Origin: Owenia fusiformis
Lineage: Eukaryota > Annelida > Polychaeta > Sabellida > Oweniidae
DNA: 62,001 nt
Direction: 5' to 3'
NCBI GenBank assembly: GCA_903813345.2
Contig: CAIIXF020000004.1
Coordinates: 31,127,985-31,189,985 of the forward strand
A model generated the notes under the pieces. It was not told the origin of the DNA, did no database searches, and worked only from the letters and a program-made list of their open reading frames with translations. Positions 22,635-33,337 of this stretch are shown piece after piece; position 1 is the first letter of the stretch; the number at the start of each line of letters is the position of its first letter. The position numbers and the translations under genes are program-made.

Positions 22635-24165
22635 TTTATGTTGTAAGTTGTCATACAACGGATTCGAAAATTTAGTTTTATTGTTCGAGGAGGCATACCT
22701 TTTTCCCTTTCGAAGTCAAAAGATTTTGATCTGGGTTTTAACGGTGTCAGGTCGATAAACTAACGTTTTTCATATTGAAGTTAGTGAACACTTTCTTGTA
22801 AGTGCTTTTGACCAAATCAACGTTTTTGAATTAAGTATATGTGTTCTGACGTTGAGGTAACCTGTTCCCATTTATTACTATCTTGGGAAGTATATTTTTC
22901 TGCAATTATTACAATGCATTGCATAATATAGGATGTTTATTAAAACAATAATATTAGGTTTCTTTGAAGCAATTATGTAATTTGCATATAAATCTGAATC
23001 TCAAGGCATGGTTTAATTTTTACTGACAGCGCATTGTATCTTAGCGAATAAACCTGTATTTAAGTGCGTTTCTGTCATATTGTTTCGAGGAAGGCACAAA
23101 GTTTTGCTTTTTAAGATATTGATTATATTCGAAAGTCCTTTATATTTTTAGATATGTAATATCTATTTCCAGAAGAGCATCAAGTCTTGGTATTTTAAGA
23201 TGATAGTTGTGTTCATCAATGACATTTACAGTAGTTGTTTTATATTAATGTGACAAACACATTAAGAGAAGTGATTGTCAGCTAATTGCATCTTATATTA
23301 AACAGTTAGTATTTAGATTTTACAACTTTTCCAAGAGTTGTACTTTTGCTTTTGTTGCAATACGAGACCAGTTGGTATAAGGGTTTGCAAAGCATGGTGC
23401 TTTTCAGATTTTATATTTTTCATCACAAAAGATCGTAGGATTTTTGTATACGTTCGTTCGTGTATTCTTGTGATAATCACGGAATTTTTGTCTATTGTGA
23501 CCAACAATGTCGCATATTACGACAGTCTGTTAAAGAACTTTCTAAGTTACGTTTTTTTGCCAAGAGGCAATGATATGGTTACAGTGCAAGTCTGTAGACA
23601 GTTATTTAGATTATTGTTAATATGTATTAATGACAGTTTGTGATTACTGTATTAGATAGTGAGGTATATTACTCACAGATTTTGCATAGTGTTAGAAGGC
23701 ACTATATACGTGTATGGTCCTTATACAAGTGTTTTATAGTGCAATTTGACAGATACAGTCACAATTTAGAATTTGGTTTATTCCGAAATTTGTGAATTTA
23801 TTTGGGATGTTTGACGTGTTAACAAATGTGTTAACAAACGTGTAGCCACAATGGCTTTAATGACAGTTGATCATTGGATATGGGTTGTTGGATTTAGATG
23901 TTTTAATTAGGTATACGGTGCCTTATTGATGTCTTGAAGGCAGTTAACATCGTAAATCAGCAGCGAGGTTGAGAGCCGAGGACGGATGTTGGGTATATTT
24001 GAACCTAAGTGGTTTCTGGCATTAATGCTATCGGCATCGTGGCCGCTATGACATTGGCATCGTGGCCGTCATAGGTACCTGGATGCATCGCGAACTGGCT
24101 ACATTTTTTCATTTTTTCACTCATTCTTTGTACCAGATGTACTTAACGCTTTTCCAATAAACGCG

Positions 24166-24251
24166 GGCTGCTGGCTCCAATTTAATCCTATAATATATGT
24201 GATATTATGTTGTGTGGTTTGTGGTGAAGACTGTTTAATTAGGAAATAATT
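24166..24251 (+). repeat. Split direct repeat B2
   Basis: Second copy of the 86-bp B block, ending in TAATT. The right flank begins GGTATTATTACC, the edge of an unrelated inverted-repeat element, so the insertion abuts or used that end. Confidence 0.85.
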
Positions 24252-24253
24252 GG

Positions 24254-24500
24254 TATTATTACCACCTTGTCAGGCCAGTTCTAGGGGTTTTAGTGCTAGT
24301 TTAGAAGGCATTCATTTTACTATATCGACCTGAGCAATATGTGACGTCATGGTGGTGGTCCATATTGCCGGTCAAGAATGCATTTAACGACCGGCAATTT
24401 TCCCCGGGAAATTAGATATCGTTCAGCGCGTGAGATTTTCTTGCTGTTTCAGTCCTGGTCCAATATTTCACTATATTGCCGCAGAAATGACGTTATTGTA
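24254..24500 (+). mobile_element. ATTATTACCACC inverted-repeat element, copy 1
   Basis: It starts ATTATTACCACCTTG. It shares blocks in the same order with the reverse complement of 25759-26089: CCAGTTCTAGGGGTTTTAG, ACTATATCGACCTGAG, TGACGTCAT, TTTCCCCGGGAAATTAGATA, CTTGCTGTTTCAGTCCTGG, then CCAATATTTCACTATAT and GCAGAAATGACGTTATT. It lacks the second hairpin arm present in copy 2. It lies in opposite orientation to copy 2, with LINE sequence between them. Confidence 0.65.
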
Positions 24501-24599
24501 CTATTAGGGCTATTAGCGCTCCAAAACAAAAGGTTCGAAATTATTCTATCGGCTGAGCTTAAACTATCAGTAAGGATTATTAAAGAGTATATAGTGGAA

Positions 24600-26815
24600 T
24601 TTTATGTATGAAACGTTAAAAAAATTTAAATTTAGTGATAAGATTATCAAATGGCTCTAACTTTTATACGAAAAACCTTTCTTAAACATTAAGCAAATGT
24701 ATAGTTATCAAAAAATATTGAGGTTGAACGCTCATGTCGGCAGGGCTGCCCCGTTTCTCCAATGGCATTTATTTTATGTTGCGAAGTTATGAACTTAGCA
24801 AAAAATTCAGCAAAATAATGATATATCAGGTATAACTGTTGACGGTAAAGAATATAAGATGTCCCAATAAGCGGACGATACTTCACTTTTCATTAAATAT
24901 AAAGAGTCGTTGAAAAATGCTCTTAATACTATTTCCAATTTCTCAAAATTTTCTGGTCTGAAGTTAAACATAGAAAAAACTGAAGGCATTTTGGATTGGA
25001 AAAAATAAAGATTTTGAAAAGAAATGTGAAAATATAACTTTACTGATGAACCAATCAAATATTTAGGAATCTTTTTAGGACACAACAAACAAAGATGTTA
25101 TGAATTAAACTGGGAAGATAGAGTAAAAAAGTAGAAAAAATATTATACAGCTGGAAGAACCGATATTTAACACTATTTGGCAAAGTTACAGTGATTAAAT
25201 CACTGACAATTCCAAAATTGATTTATGCAGCATCAGTATTATCTGTGCCACAAGAGATTATAAAAAAAGTAAACAATCTTGTATTTAAATTTCTATGGGA
25301 TGGAAAAAAGGACATATAAGAAGAACTATAATCATAAATGATATTAATAAGGGTGGCATAAATATGATTGATTTAGATTTTCAAATACATGCACTTAAAG
25401 CAGCATGGATCCTCCGTTTGCATAATCAAAACATGTACAATAAAATCCCTTACTTCCATTTCAATAAATTTCTTCCAAATATAGATGTATTACTCAAGAT
25501 AAATGATACTAGATTCAAAGAATTTGAAAATGTTCCGCTTTTTTATCAACAAGTGCTGGAAGCACATTGTTTATGTAAATGCATCAAAAATATAAGAGAT
25601 ATGAAGCAACATGAACTCTTGCAAGAGGTTATATTGGGGAACAAATTATTCACTGTCAAAAATAAACCAATTTTCTTTGAATCATGGATCAAAAGTGGAA
25701 TTATATACATAAAATACTTGATAATTCAGAACAGGTTCCTTGATGTTAATAGTACAATAACGTCATTTCTAAGGGCGATATAGTGAAATATTGGACCAAG
25801 GGCCGAAAGCCCAAGGTCCAATATTTCACTATATCGCTCGCAGAAATGACGTTATTAGTATTATTACCACCGTTAACGACCAGGACTGAAACAGCAAGAA
25901 AATCTTACGCATTGAACGATATCTAATTTCCCGGGGAAAATTGCCGGTCCAGAATATATTCTAGACCGGTCCATATGGACCACCACTATGACGTCACACA
26001 TTTCTCAGGTCGATATAGTAAAATAAACGCCTTCAAAACTAGCACTAAAACCCCTAGAACTGGCCCGGCAAGGTGGTAATAATATGTTATATCAAAAGCT
26101 TGTAAATAAACAAAATTGGATATCTGAATATTACAGAGTTTTATCAGCCACGGGCACACTGAAAGAAAGATTCAATTTAGAATCTGTCAAGTAAACAAAT
26201 ATTCATAATACTTTTAAATTTAATATGAATAATGTGATTATCACTGTGAATAATCAGAAATCCAAATTCTTTTATGAAATATTAGAAAACAAACGATCGG
26301 AAAAATGGTTTATGAAAAGAAAATGGGAACAAGAGTTTTGCTATGAAGCCAATGTAGAAATAAATTGACAAAACTTTTTCTCTACAAAAATAAGTTGTAA
26401 AGAAAAGGTAATTTCAACTTTAAAATAATCAACAATATTCTTCCTAGCCTTAGTGATTTATATATATTTGGTAGAAGTGAAACCTAAAACTGCAGTTTAT
26501 GTATATAATGAATTATGTACCTTGAAACATTTATTATTTTCATGCTCATATTCTCAAAACATTTGGAAACAGATTTATAATATCTCAGGGTTAAGAGTAA
26601 CTTACAGAAAATTGATAATTGGTTGCGATGGAAATGACAATCATACTGAATTTTTAAACTATTTTATAAGTATTGTGTCATTTGTTATATATAAAACATA
26701 TATTCAAGAACTGAATAATGGTATTAAGCGTAATTTTGAAGGCACTATTAAAACTTTAAATTTTGAAATCTGTACTCGTAAAAATGTATTTTTAAAAACA
26801 AATGGAAAATGATTA
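24600..26815 (+). pseudogene. Broken LINE (L1/Tx1-like) reverse transcriptase and C-terminal region
   Basis: Around 24600-25010, with many stops and shifts, one can read FSDKIIKW, then ADDTSLFIKYKESLKNAL (the YADD box, with Y replaced by a stop) and FSKFSGLKLNIEKTEG. Further on come YLGIFLGHN, LYSWKNRYLTLFGKVTVIKS and FLWDGKK. The 25295-25783 frame (162 codons) continues with KGGINMIDLDFQIHALKAAW. Coding similarity resumes after an insertion at about 26092 (YQKLVNKQNWISEYYRVLS) and ends with TLKHLLFSCSYSQNIWKQ in the 26453-26812 frame, a typical post-RT Cys-containing tail. The 5' half of the element (endonuclease) is absent. It is dead, through stops, frameshifts and the inverted-repeat insertion. 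Confidence 0.75.
25759..26089 (-). mobile_element. ATTATTACCACC inverted-repeat element, copy 2, with strong hairpin
   Basis: Reverse-complement copy of the 24254 element, inserted in the LINE. The section 25861-26089 has ATTATTACCACC and GGTGGTAATAAT ends. Next to it, 25759-25852 is a hairpin. Its 22-bp perfect core arms (CGATATAGTGAAATATTGGACC and complement) extend outward with AACGTCATTTCT/AGAAATGACGTT, and it is capped by GGGC-CGAAA-GCCC. LINE coding sequence is found on both sides, so this is a later insertion. Confidence 0.65.
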
Positions 26816-27290
26816 AAACATAACTCATTATACATTATTGTAATAAATTGTATCATTATATTTCTGTATCGTAAAAATCAAATTGGTCACTTATCTATTA
26901 GATTGAATTATCAACATGATAACCTAGACAAAGGTCTCTAATAAAGTACAAAAATTAACTAAAAAAATATGAATCCAAACCAAAGATAATTCTTATAATT
27001 TGCGAGAACTGCACCCTGTCATGTTTATTTCAACTGATCGTCATGGCAACAAATTTTTTTTTTCTCATTTCAATTCGATTTTTCTAAATAGATGCCCTGG
27101 GCAAAGCGTCTAGACATCAAATGGTGAATGGCGATAATAGTGTAAAGGGTTTACCTAAATTGTAAATTGAAATGTTTATTTCTCCACAAAAGTAAATAAA
27201 AAAACATAAACATTAATCCACAAATAGTTCGATTGTCATGGTAACAAGTATATAACATTTCCTCATATGTCATTTAATTTTTGCTTTCAG
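26816..27290. other. Probable intron or upstream flank of the ATP-grasp gene, ending in a splice acceptor
   Basis: AT-rich and without coding signal. It ends in a pyrimidine-rich tract and AG (TTTAATTTTTGCTTTCAG, ending 27290), a good 3' splice site. The reading frame of the following gene stays open up to this point, so an upstream exon is expected left of here, beyond the transposon-rich block or outside the window. Confidence 0.55.
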
Positions 27291-28548
27291 ATGTGCTTTA
27301 TATCAGAACGGTAACAATTTTTGTGATATGCCAACAATAGCTGATGGCAGACTAACCAAATGTAGACTTGGCGATTTTCTTAAACAGGATATCAAAAATC
27401 CTGTCATTCTTCCACTGTATCCCAGCTCTCAGAATCATACAAACTATCCTTTGAAAAATCTGAAGAAGTACCAAACGATGGAGTTTCCGTTTTATTCATT
27501 TGATACGGCTGCTGTCAAGGCAATGAAGACTATTGCAACGATCGGCTCTGGGGTACCTGTCATTGTGTTTGAGATTCCGAGGAATCTAGATTCTCTGAAG
27601 GCACACTGGAAGAGGTGGATGCCATATTATGAAGAATGTACGGATATCAGGCTTTTCAATGATGACAATCTTGCTAAGATTGATGATGGATCGTTGTTTA
27701 CCTTAATCCCATGTGAACAAATCCCAGCTCAGAAGCACACGATGGATCCTGATACATTCTACGAAATCTACTCTAAGGCCTTCATCCCAAAAATCAAAAT
27801 CAACCAGCCTGTTGATATGAAGAAGGAAAATGCGAATGCCCCATGTGTGATTAAAGTTCCAGTCTCTCAAACTAGAGGTGGTGTAAAGATAGCCATAACT
27901 GATCAGGAAATTCATGAATATGAAGAATGGGTTGTAGAACATGGTTGGAAAGAAGGACTGATATATCAAGAACTTTTGACTGATGTAATAGCTGATCGAG
28001 GAGTTCAGTTATACATCCATAAAGATGGCTCTGTCAGCCTTGGTGGCTTCAACAACCAGACATTTAGCAGCTGCTCTGCAAAGATCTGGATTGGAGGTAT
28101 ATTTTATAGGACTCCAAAAGAGGACAAAATAAATCTACGTATGGTGAAATTCCTGCAGCCTGCAATCAAAAAGCTCCACGAGATGGGTTACTTTGGTTAC
28201 GTTTGTTTTGACGTGATGGAAACACGTAACGGAGAGCTATTCCTGATCGACATAAACCCAAGGATCTCGGGATCTAATCAACATATGTCGATGCTTGATG
28301 GAATGGCAGAAAATGGGTTCCCGGTATCGATGTACACTGAATCAAACAATTTGACAATCACCGTCGATGAGTTGATATCACGAGCAAACGTCCTAAACAA
28401 AAGCAACGATGCTGTAGTAATTATCCTTGCTGCGCAAGCTACGGAGAACGGTACATTGCTTACTGCAATTTCCGTATTTGGTACAAAGGAGGATCGCCTA
28501 CTTGAAGCCAAGGAAAATGCATTTAATTTCTTCCAGGAATCAATTTGA
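27291..28548 (+). CDS. ATP-grasp domain ligase-type protein, terminal coding exon
   Basis: From the first ATG (27328) the frame encodes 406 residues. It is also open back to the splice acceptor at 27290 (reading CALYQNGNNFCDMPTIADG), so the protein may begin in an upstream exon. ATP-grasp hallmarks are visible. APCVIKVPVSQTRGGVKIAI (about residues 170-190) supplies the ATP-binding Lys and glycine-rich loop. LIYQELL (about 211) is the adenine-contact strand. GYVCFDVMETRNGELFLIDINPR (about 290-312) carries the acidic and Asn metal ligands. Such enzymes join a carboxylate to an amine through an acyl-phosphate. The layout, a divergent N-terminal domain followed by ATP-grasp, recalls pre-ATP-grasp peptide ligases of the PGM1 type, but substrate and pathway cannot be told. 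AATAAA lies 3 nt past the stop. A diverged 3' fragment sits at 7942-8295. The fold is likely. The function is unknown. Confidence 0.85.
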
Positions 28549-28550
28549 AC

Positions 28551-28556
28551 AATAAA
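28551..28556 (+). promoter_or_regulatory. Candidate polyadenylation signal of the ATP-grasp gene
   Basis: AATAAA begins 3 nt after the TGA stop at 28546-28548, which would give a very short 3' UTR. Because the region is AT-rich, other signals further on are possible. Confidence 0.4.
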
Positions 28557-28614
28557 GTGTGGTTTAATCAACATATGAATGCACCGAGGGCCTAGGGCCG
28601 GTAGGGATAACTCA

Positions 28615-29006
28615 AATTATTTAACAATGGTAGCTCTTACACAGCATGGTTCGTTATAAAAAGACATTCGTGCCTGTGTAAGACCTCACATCTCAGGAAA
28701 TTTGTAAGATTAGGATGAACAAGAAAACATCAAATTATTTAACAATGGTAACTCTTACACAGCAGAGTTCGTTATGAAAAGACTTTTTTGCCTGTGTAAG
28801 ATCTCAAATCTCAGGAAAATTGTAAGATTATGATGAACAAGAAAATATCAAATTATTTAACAATGGTAGCTCTTACACGGCGTGGTTCGTTATGAAAAGA
28901 CTTTCGTGCCTGTGTAAGACCTCACATCTCAGGAAATTTGTAAAATTAGGATGCACAAGAAAATATCAAATTATTTAACAATGGTAACTCTTACACAGCA
29001 TGGTTC
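28615..29006. repeat. 118-bp satellite, left part of a split array
   Basis: Unit starts (AACAATGGTA) are at 28623, 28741, 28860 and 28978, giving a 118-119-bp period. Each unit contains CTTACACAGCATGGTTCGTT, GTGCCTGTGTAAGA, CTCAGGAAA and GATTAGGATGAACAAGAAAA. The fourth unit breaks at 29006 inside GGTTC|GTTATG, where the LTR retrotransposon is inserted. The array resumes at 46845. Confidence 0.9.
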
Positions 29007-31625
29007 TGTCACGACCCTCGTGTGGTAGCGTGGTTTGGGGGTCGCAAACAGAATACAGTCTAAGAATCAATAGTTTGATTTGATGTTTTCATTAACTTAG
29101 TTTCGGGACAAGTTCAAGTAAAAGTTGAAATGTGTATCCCTATTTATGTGAACAACATCCGTGTTCACAGTATCATAACAAAATGGGATCAAATTGGGAT
29201 AAATTTGGCGATGAAAATTTAGGGATAAATTAGGGATAAAATTTTAGGGATAAATTCTGGGATAAAAATAATTGGGATGAAGTGGGACAATTTCGGGATA
29301 ACAATTACGGGATAACAAAACCTGAATATAGACTAAGTAAGATTTGTCAGTTTTCAATGTAAGTTGTATGTCTCATAAAGGCGAATGGCAATAGACTCCA
29401 GATTCTGAATGTGCCCAGTGTTCAGTTGTATCAAATAAGTATAATGTTAGGGTGTGAGTATAACCAGGTGGAAGTCCTAGCCACTAGAGGGCTACGATGG
29501 ACTTCAAGCTGTATATTAAGCTCGCTGGTCACAATAAAAGTGGGAAAGTTTGTGAGAATTAAAGTTGGGCTATTTCAAATCAGGAGTCTGTCAAACTCAT
29601 CAGGGAATAATATTACTTGTACACCATTTAAACAAGCAAGTAATAAAACATTGGAAGTAAATGATGTTTGGGGTAACGACTTGGAACCAGGGTGAATGAA
29701 ATTCTTACAATATTATCAATAAGAGAAGGGTTAAATAAGAAAGTAAGATCCTGGATTGTACTTTAGCTCTGCACTATTGCATAGTTTCTGGGAAAATATA
29801 TGTATGACTTATTGTGAGTGATTGTTATTCAAAGACGCCCTTAGCAAATATGAGCTAAGATAAAGCTTGTTGCTTGAATGTTAGTATCACTAAAGTCACC
29901 TGGAATTTAGTCGGAATCTATTTTGAATCCAGAATCTACTTTAGATAAAATGAGGGGGAATTTTAAACAATTGAACACAAGAAGTGATATTCTGTGGATT
30001 TTTATAATATGTATAAAAACGACTCTATTTCTATTTATTTATCTACACAAACATTACACAATTCAGTACTGTCGAGATGGTATATCGAGTAAATAATCTC
30101 TCAAACTAAACATGCATATAACAGCACAGCTAATTGAAGTTCAGTTAAACAATTTGCAATAAAGCATAAAATGGGTCTTTTTCCAAAAATTGTAACTCAA
30201 CAGTGCAATTTTATATCATCCCTGGTGGGGTTGAAATCAGCTCTCTATACTACTCACATGAAAAGTGGGACATCATTTTGCCACTATCAGACTACAATTG
30301 GTACAATTGGCAAACAAATGGGAAACAGTATTTTAAAAGTATTCTAGTATCTATAATCAATGAATTAGAATGTGGTTAACATAGAATTAGACCAGACATG
30401 GAAAACTAGAAGGGGGGGGGTGTATTAAGTCCGAAATGGGCTTCGAATGACCATGACCCTTAAAAGTACTTCAATGATCAGTTGTTTGATAATGGTTCCA
30501 TAAGCCCGGGATTTCACCTTTAAATTACCCAGAATTTAACATACAAAGGAGTATTTCTAGTATATTAATAAAATTTACCCTGTGAACAAACTAAATACAG
30601 TCCCAAACTGGATGGGGGGAGGGGGATGTCGTATAGAGGTGTCTATGAACCCCAGGAATTTGCAGTTGACTCTGGTTTAGAGCAAGTTACATAAGGTTCG
30701 TAAAGACCGTAACTTTTCGTACACCTTGTCAAATATTCCTAAACGATTCCCTGTGGGGATGTTGTATAAGAGGTTTCAAGGAACCCCGGGAACTTGCTTT
30801 CGACGCTGGTTAATAAGTTACATAGGTTCTTTAAGACAAAAACTCTGCGTGTAACTTTGCGTTAACCTTGTCAAATGTTCCTTAACAATCCCTGGGACAA
30901 TCTAAACATGGGATGTTCACAAGGCAAATAAATAAAATTAAGGAAAAAATCAAGTGCACAGATACTTCTTTTCAAAGACTAGAACTCTGCAACAATACAA
31001 CTTAAATCAAGTCAATTACCTTTACCAACTCGTACACCTAAGTTGGTTTATCTGCGGCAATATAAATATCCAATTTTAGTGACGATTTAATGTTTAAAAT
31101 TCCACAAAATGTTTTCCATGTCTGGCCGGCTTGAATTCGAATCATAAAAGCACAGAAAAAGACAATTCACTTAAAACGTACTTATTTACTTAAATCAAGC
31201 TTAATAAGCCTCACTTTGGATTTTGTAGACAAACCCAGACAACTGCCCTTTCTAAAAAGTTTGTAACGTAGCATTAAACATGAAACTGGGCCGAAAACCT
31301 TCATATTAAACTCTTATCATGAACAAAATATATTATGTTGACATTAATCCTGTAAATAATATTACATGAAAAACACAAAAGAAGGTTATTAACCTCAATA
31401 TAAATATAGAGTAAAATGATTTAACTTTAACCATACTTTAAGAGTATAGCCAAAGTAGTAATACTGACTACCCTTTTACAGAATTTAAATTATTTTATAA
31501 CTCTTGAAATATTGAGTAACTAAAAACACAATTGATAAAGTGAAGAGCAAAAAGTTGAAAACAAAGTGACAATCCTTCAAGGCAATTCCATTACCATGCT
31601 CAAAGTAATCTGAAGGATCGTCACA
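29007..31625 (-). repeat. LTR 1 (left; 3' LTR in element orientation)
   Basis: 2619 bp, plus-strand ends TGTCACGACC...GATCGTCACA; the 8-bp ends form an imperfect inverted repeat (TGTCACGA against TGTGACGA). A GGGATAAATT-type short motif recurs about ten times at 29183-29320. A poly-G run of 9 lies at 30412-30420. The 29411-29695 open frame occurs in each LTR and has no recognised domain. An LTR of this size is long for a gypsy-type element. Confidence 0.9.
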
Positions 31626-31638
31626 CTGCTCCCCCTTT
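31626..31638 (-). other. Polypurine tract, copy 1
   Basis: On the element (minus) strand AAAGGGGGAGCAG immediately precedes the TGTGACGATC start of the LTR, as expected for the plus-strand primer of reverse transcription. Confidence 0.75.
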
Positions 31639-33337
31639 AAAAACAGTTCGTCCTCGAACTATGGAATTATTGATAAAAGATGCAAAATCATACATGAACA
31701 CATTACCTAAAATAAGCATTTCACACATTATTTACAACATAGTACTTAGTAAAGGAATTGATAAACATATATACACAATAAAGTTTTAATGTATAATCAG
31801 TTTACTACTTAATAAACATAAGTCTAAATCAAAGACAATGTTAGTTTACACTTTTCTCGATTTCTCACCTGAAATACATAATATAATAAAAAGGCTAGCA
31901 TAATCTAATAAACAATCATGTTAATTACAAAAAATGTTTCTAGCAGCATCAGTGTCTTTCATCTTTTTCTTGTATGTCATGGTTCTTGTGAAGGGTTGAA
32001 GTAATATCCATACTTTCTGCACTAAGTTTATCAAACATTCTTACCATCACATTCATTGATGATACAGTCATTGTCACTGGTTTCCCACTATAATAGGGGA
32101 ATGTGTTTAGTATTTGGCATGGTCTCTAGTACAATATAAAATTGAGATTGTCAGCCATTCTTTGTGTCCTTCCTCAAAATGCAGAGTCATCACAAAGCTG
32201 CAGAATCAATTCTCATACGTATAGGGTACATGTCTCTGTTCATAAGCCTTAATTCCCAATATCGTCGCTTCATGGGGTACACCAAATAAGTCACGTTAAT
32301 CGAACAGCAATCATGATAGTGTTCATCTGTTCAGATTACTTTTATATAGCATAGTGTACAATATTCATTAGGTTGAAGGTCATCACTTGGTTCATGCTGG
32401 GCTGGAATAAAAGTTTTACAGTCCTGGAAATAAGACTGGTTGTTCACATAGTACAATAATACATTTTGAATATCACACATGTGATATGAATTGGCCAAAA
32501 AATAAAGGGTTATCAAATGAAATTGAATCAATCAAACGTATCTTCAAGATATATCCTTTCACAAACAGTTTCCAATTGGAAGGATTCAGATAATATCTCA
32601 TAACATTTGTACTGAGAATGATTCAAATTCAGTCAATATTGCCCTTTTAGTACAAAGGCAGTTAGGGAGGCGAGGTAGGATTCAAACTTGATGGGAACAT
32701 CCATTGCTTTGGATGGGGTCACAAGCTGGGACAGTTGCTTGAAAGTGGTACTGGGGGTATGAGGGGAACCTACAGTCAGAAGTAGGGAAACACTTCGATG
32801 AAGCAAATGGACAGAGCTCTTGTCCATCGGGCACTCACCCCCAGGGGTCACAAGTTGATCCACCTCAATTAAACAGAAGCAGGGACAAAACTATAATTAT
32901 ATTGCAATGTCCTTTGGATTTCAATAGACTTGTTTCCCAAAGCGTAAACAGGCTTCATGTCTGTAAACATTGGTTGATCAGGCCAATGTTCACAATGAAC
33001 CCCATTGCTTGAGTAAAGCAGGTCACTGGTGATCCATAACAGTTCAACAATTAAATAATGCCCTGTCTGTGGTCATGTCATCACTACCACTGAGCATTGT
33101 AGTTTAAGCTTATCAGGAATCAAAGCTTCAACAGCTCAGGACATCTGGTAGACATAAGATGAGAAACATCAGGAATGGGACAGGAATGCTTCAGTAAAGA
33201 AAAATAAAATTAGTTTTTTTCTCTTACATTCACATCAAACACATATCGTTTCACCAGCCACTCTTTGGAAGGATATGATGTACCTGTGGTGGCTTGGACT
33301 TACTATACAGATACATTCATGCAAGTTAGCTTAAAAG
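31639..33337 (-). other. Non-coding 3' part of internal region, copy 1
   Basis: About 1.7 kb between the Gag stop and the polypurine tract. Only short frames (32331-32531 and 32633-32863, minus) occur. I see no protease DTG/DSG, YxDD or integrase HHCC/DDE motifs, so pol has been lost or was never there. Confidence 0.6.

Larger units (their letters stand above)
18255..24251. mobile_element. Non-coding split-direct-repeat element (A1 ... B1-A2 ... B2)
   Basis: A 201-bp block (A) occurs at 18255-18455 and 22434-22634. An 86-bp block (B) occurs at 22353-22438 and 24166-24251. By eye both pairs are identical. B1 and A2 abut and share TAATT. The same TAATT stands at the outer left edge (before A1) and outer right edge (end of B2). 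This is the split-direct-repeat layout known from PAT/Ngaro/VIPER tyrosine-recombinase retroelements, where the internal B-A junction equals the joined ends of a circular form. The two units (18255-22438 and 22434-24251) share some diverged interior (about 21280-21385 with 23190-23310). No reverse transcriptase or recombinase frame is visible, so it is non-autonomous. A tandem dimer of a circular non-coding element is the alternative. Confidence 0.6.

Noticed and set aside
29411-29695. 94-codon plus-strand frame present three times (also 37020 and 44630)
   Set aside because: It is repeated only because it lies in the LTR; it is antisense to the element and shows no domain.
31639-33337. Hidden pol (protease/RT/integrase) downstream of gag
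   Set aside because: No DTG/DSG, YxDD, or integrase zinc/DDE motifs are visible in the short frames of this 1.7 kb.
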